A stretch of DNA of 64,000 nt, from positions 82,237,001 to 82,301,000 of the forward strand of contig CATIUR010000003.1 in assembly GCA_949592205.1 (NCBI GenBank). Reading direction: 5' to 3'. Source of the DNA: Helichrysum umbraculigerum (Eukaryota; Streptophyta; Magnoliopsida; Asterales; Asteraceae). Positions 62,524-64,000 of this stretch are shown here, one piece after another. The notes below the pieces were generated by a model that saw only the letters and a list, made by a program, of their open reading frames with translations, was not told where the DNA came from and made no database searches. Positions within the stretch are counted from its first letter, which is position 1. Each line of letters starts with the position of its first letter. A program made the translations under genes and the position numbers.

Positions 62524-64000
62524 TGTCGCACCCCCTAATTCGGGTTGCGGAAGCGAGTCATTTCGGGGCACGACTAATCAATAACAAAGCACACAAGATA
62601 TATAATGAACGACCACTACATGCGTCGTTTTACAAATTACATTGATTAACGTAAAAGTCTACATATGTTTTTACAAAAGACGAGTTCGCATAGATATTTG
62701 AGAGATTCTAATACATATCTAATTTATACAAAATATAGAAATGCAGGGAAATCTCTTGATGTTTAAATGATTTCATGCGACTTGAGCTACAGTATCCTGA
62801 TGGGCAGTCCAACCTACTGCTGAGTACCTGAGATATCATGCTAAAAGGTCAGCTAAAAAGCTGGTGAGCTCACAGGTTTAATATGATAAGATATGATTTG
62901 TGAACCGCAAGATTTAATGAGTTGATTTACAAAACATGTAAATAAATGAATAATGAGTATCACTGCCAAGAGCACATAGTCTGAGCTTAACTGAGGGGTC
63001 AGGATCCACCTTTAAGGACCTGAGCGAGGTGCCTCTCTATGAGTGCCTAATCTACACTCAATACTGAACAAATGATAATGCGTCCGTTTGACAGGTTAGT
63101 GCTTGCTAACTCGGACGGGGATTGTCAATCCCATATGGTACCATACACTAACATTCACGCTAAATCATATTAACAGAACTATGCTTCAGAGGACTTTGAT
63201 TGATTAGATGAAAACAACTCATGCAGCATACGTGATAATTTGATACTTGCGTTCACATGTAAAACAAAACTAGCATGTATCTCACCCCTAGGTAAAAGCA
63301 TTTAAAAAGGGGCTATGAGACTCACCTGAGTCTGATGAATTGTTAGCCAACAATTATGATGATTCACACAGATTTGATGTCGTTACAACGACTGACCCTG
63401 CCGGGCGTCCTGAACGCGCAAGGTTATAATAATGATTAGATGTCTTAACAGACCATCTTTGCTAGTTGCTCATTCAACTAGTAATGTCCAAATGATTAGT
63501 TTTGGATTGTTTGTATTTTGTAATTATGTACGGCCCGTTGGTGAGTTCGAATAATAATTCCAAAGTATTATTATTATGATGTTGAAATGATATACTTATA
63601 AAGTATATTTGAAATGATTAAATGTTGTATTGTATAAGTATTAAATGTTACGCGACGTTTGATACTTATTTTGAAAAATGAATTATAAGTGTCGTAGGTA
63701 TATGTCATTGTCGAAAACATGGTCAATGGTCTCGGTTTGACCCGAAACTTTTACCCAACCCTTAAAATGGTTAAATGAGTTTATAAAAATTATTGGTTCG
63801 TCTCGGAGTTGACCCGAAGTGTCGGTTTTGTTAAAGTACCAAAACAGTCCCTTAGTATTCGTTTTCCAGATTTTGGACTCATAAAACCTCTCGATTTGGA
63901 CCACTTCTAGTCCGATTCATACCTAGCCAAAAATCACACATGTTCTCATATATGTCTAGGTCATTTCTGCATTTTATGATATTTTTGTATGTCCGTCTAC
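62524..64000 (-). repeat. Element E 5' LTR, partial
   Basis: The plus-strand left end TGTCGCACCCCC is beside the primer binding site; the LTR continues past the window edge. It shares conserved blocks with A, B and C: GGTGAGCTCACAGGTTT (62861-62878), CATATGGTACCATA (63132-63145) and GTACGGCCCGTTGGTGA (63528-63544). The small frame at 63683-63904 is not supported as a gene. Confidence 0.9.

Overview
The window is plant nuclear DNA made entirely of nested LTR retrotransposons; I see no host gene, tRNA, rRNA or CRISPR. The element families, including an extra ORF that I remember as recurrent in daisy-family Copia elements, suggest a eudicot, probably Asteraceae. That placement rests on memory of related proteins, not on a search.

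Nesting, from outside in, each step supported by target-site duplications (TSDs) or flush joins. (1) Element E, a minus-strand Ty3 chromovirus, gives the right edge (60274-64000: gag-protease, leader, primer binding site, partial LTR). (2) Element F, a minus-strand Athila-like Ty3 element, is inserted in E. Its LTR is 57850-60273, its internal region runs left to 53201, and it encodes gag, protease and an unrecognised region with no reverse transcriptase. (3) Element B, a plus-strand chromovirus whose gag-pol is a pseudogene (24834-29257), is inserted in F. (4a) Element A, an intact minus-strand chromovirus (658-23937), is inserted in B's 5' LTR (TSD TCGTT/TTGTT). (5a) A SIRE/Maximus-like Copia element with three ORFs (2681-15461, identical-looking 450-bp LTRs, TSD GTTCG) is inserted in one LTR of A; A's other LTR is the exact empty site. 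(4b) Element C, an intact plus-strand chromovirus (30111-40566, TSD TTGTA), is inserted in B's 3' LTR. (5b) A 7.9-kb block covering most of C's pol, its 3' LTR and the rest of B's LTR is tandemly duplicated (34624-42538 and 42539-53191). (6b) Element D, an LTR with almost no internal region, is inserted in the second copy only (45349-48038, TSD AGTTC).

Three elements look capable of making their proteins: the Copia element (gag, pol, extra ORF), A (gag-pol plus a separate coiled-coil ORF before gag) and C (gag-pol). B is degenerate, F's gag-protease is frameshifted, and E and the second C copy are truncated or split.

The least expected signals are non-coding. D's LTR carries about eleven tandem small hairpins whose stems change by paired substitutions while the loop of the later ones stays constant. 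The LTRs of A and D and three places in the unrelated Copia element carry arrays of the related palindromic motifs TGCGACAC/GTGTCGCA, GCGACGT and GCGTCACT/AGTGACGC. In the Copia element such an array sits just upstream of a TATA box both in the LTR and internally, 0.9 kb before the extra ORF, which suggests that ORF has its own promoter.
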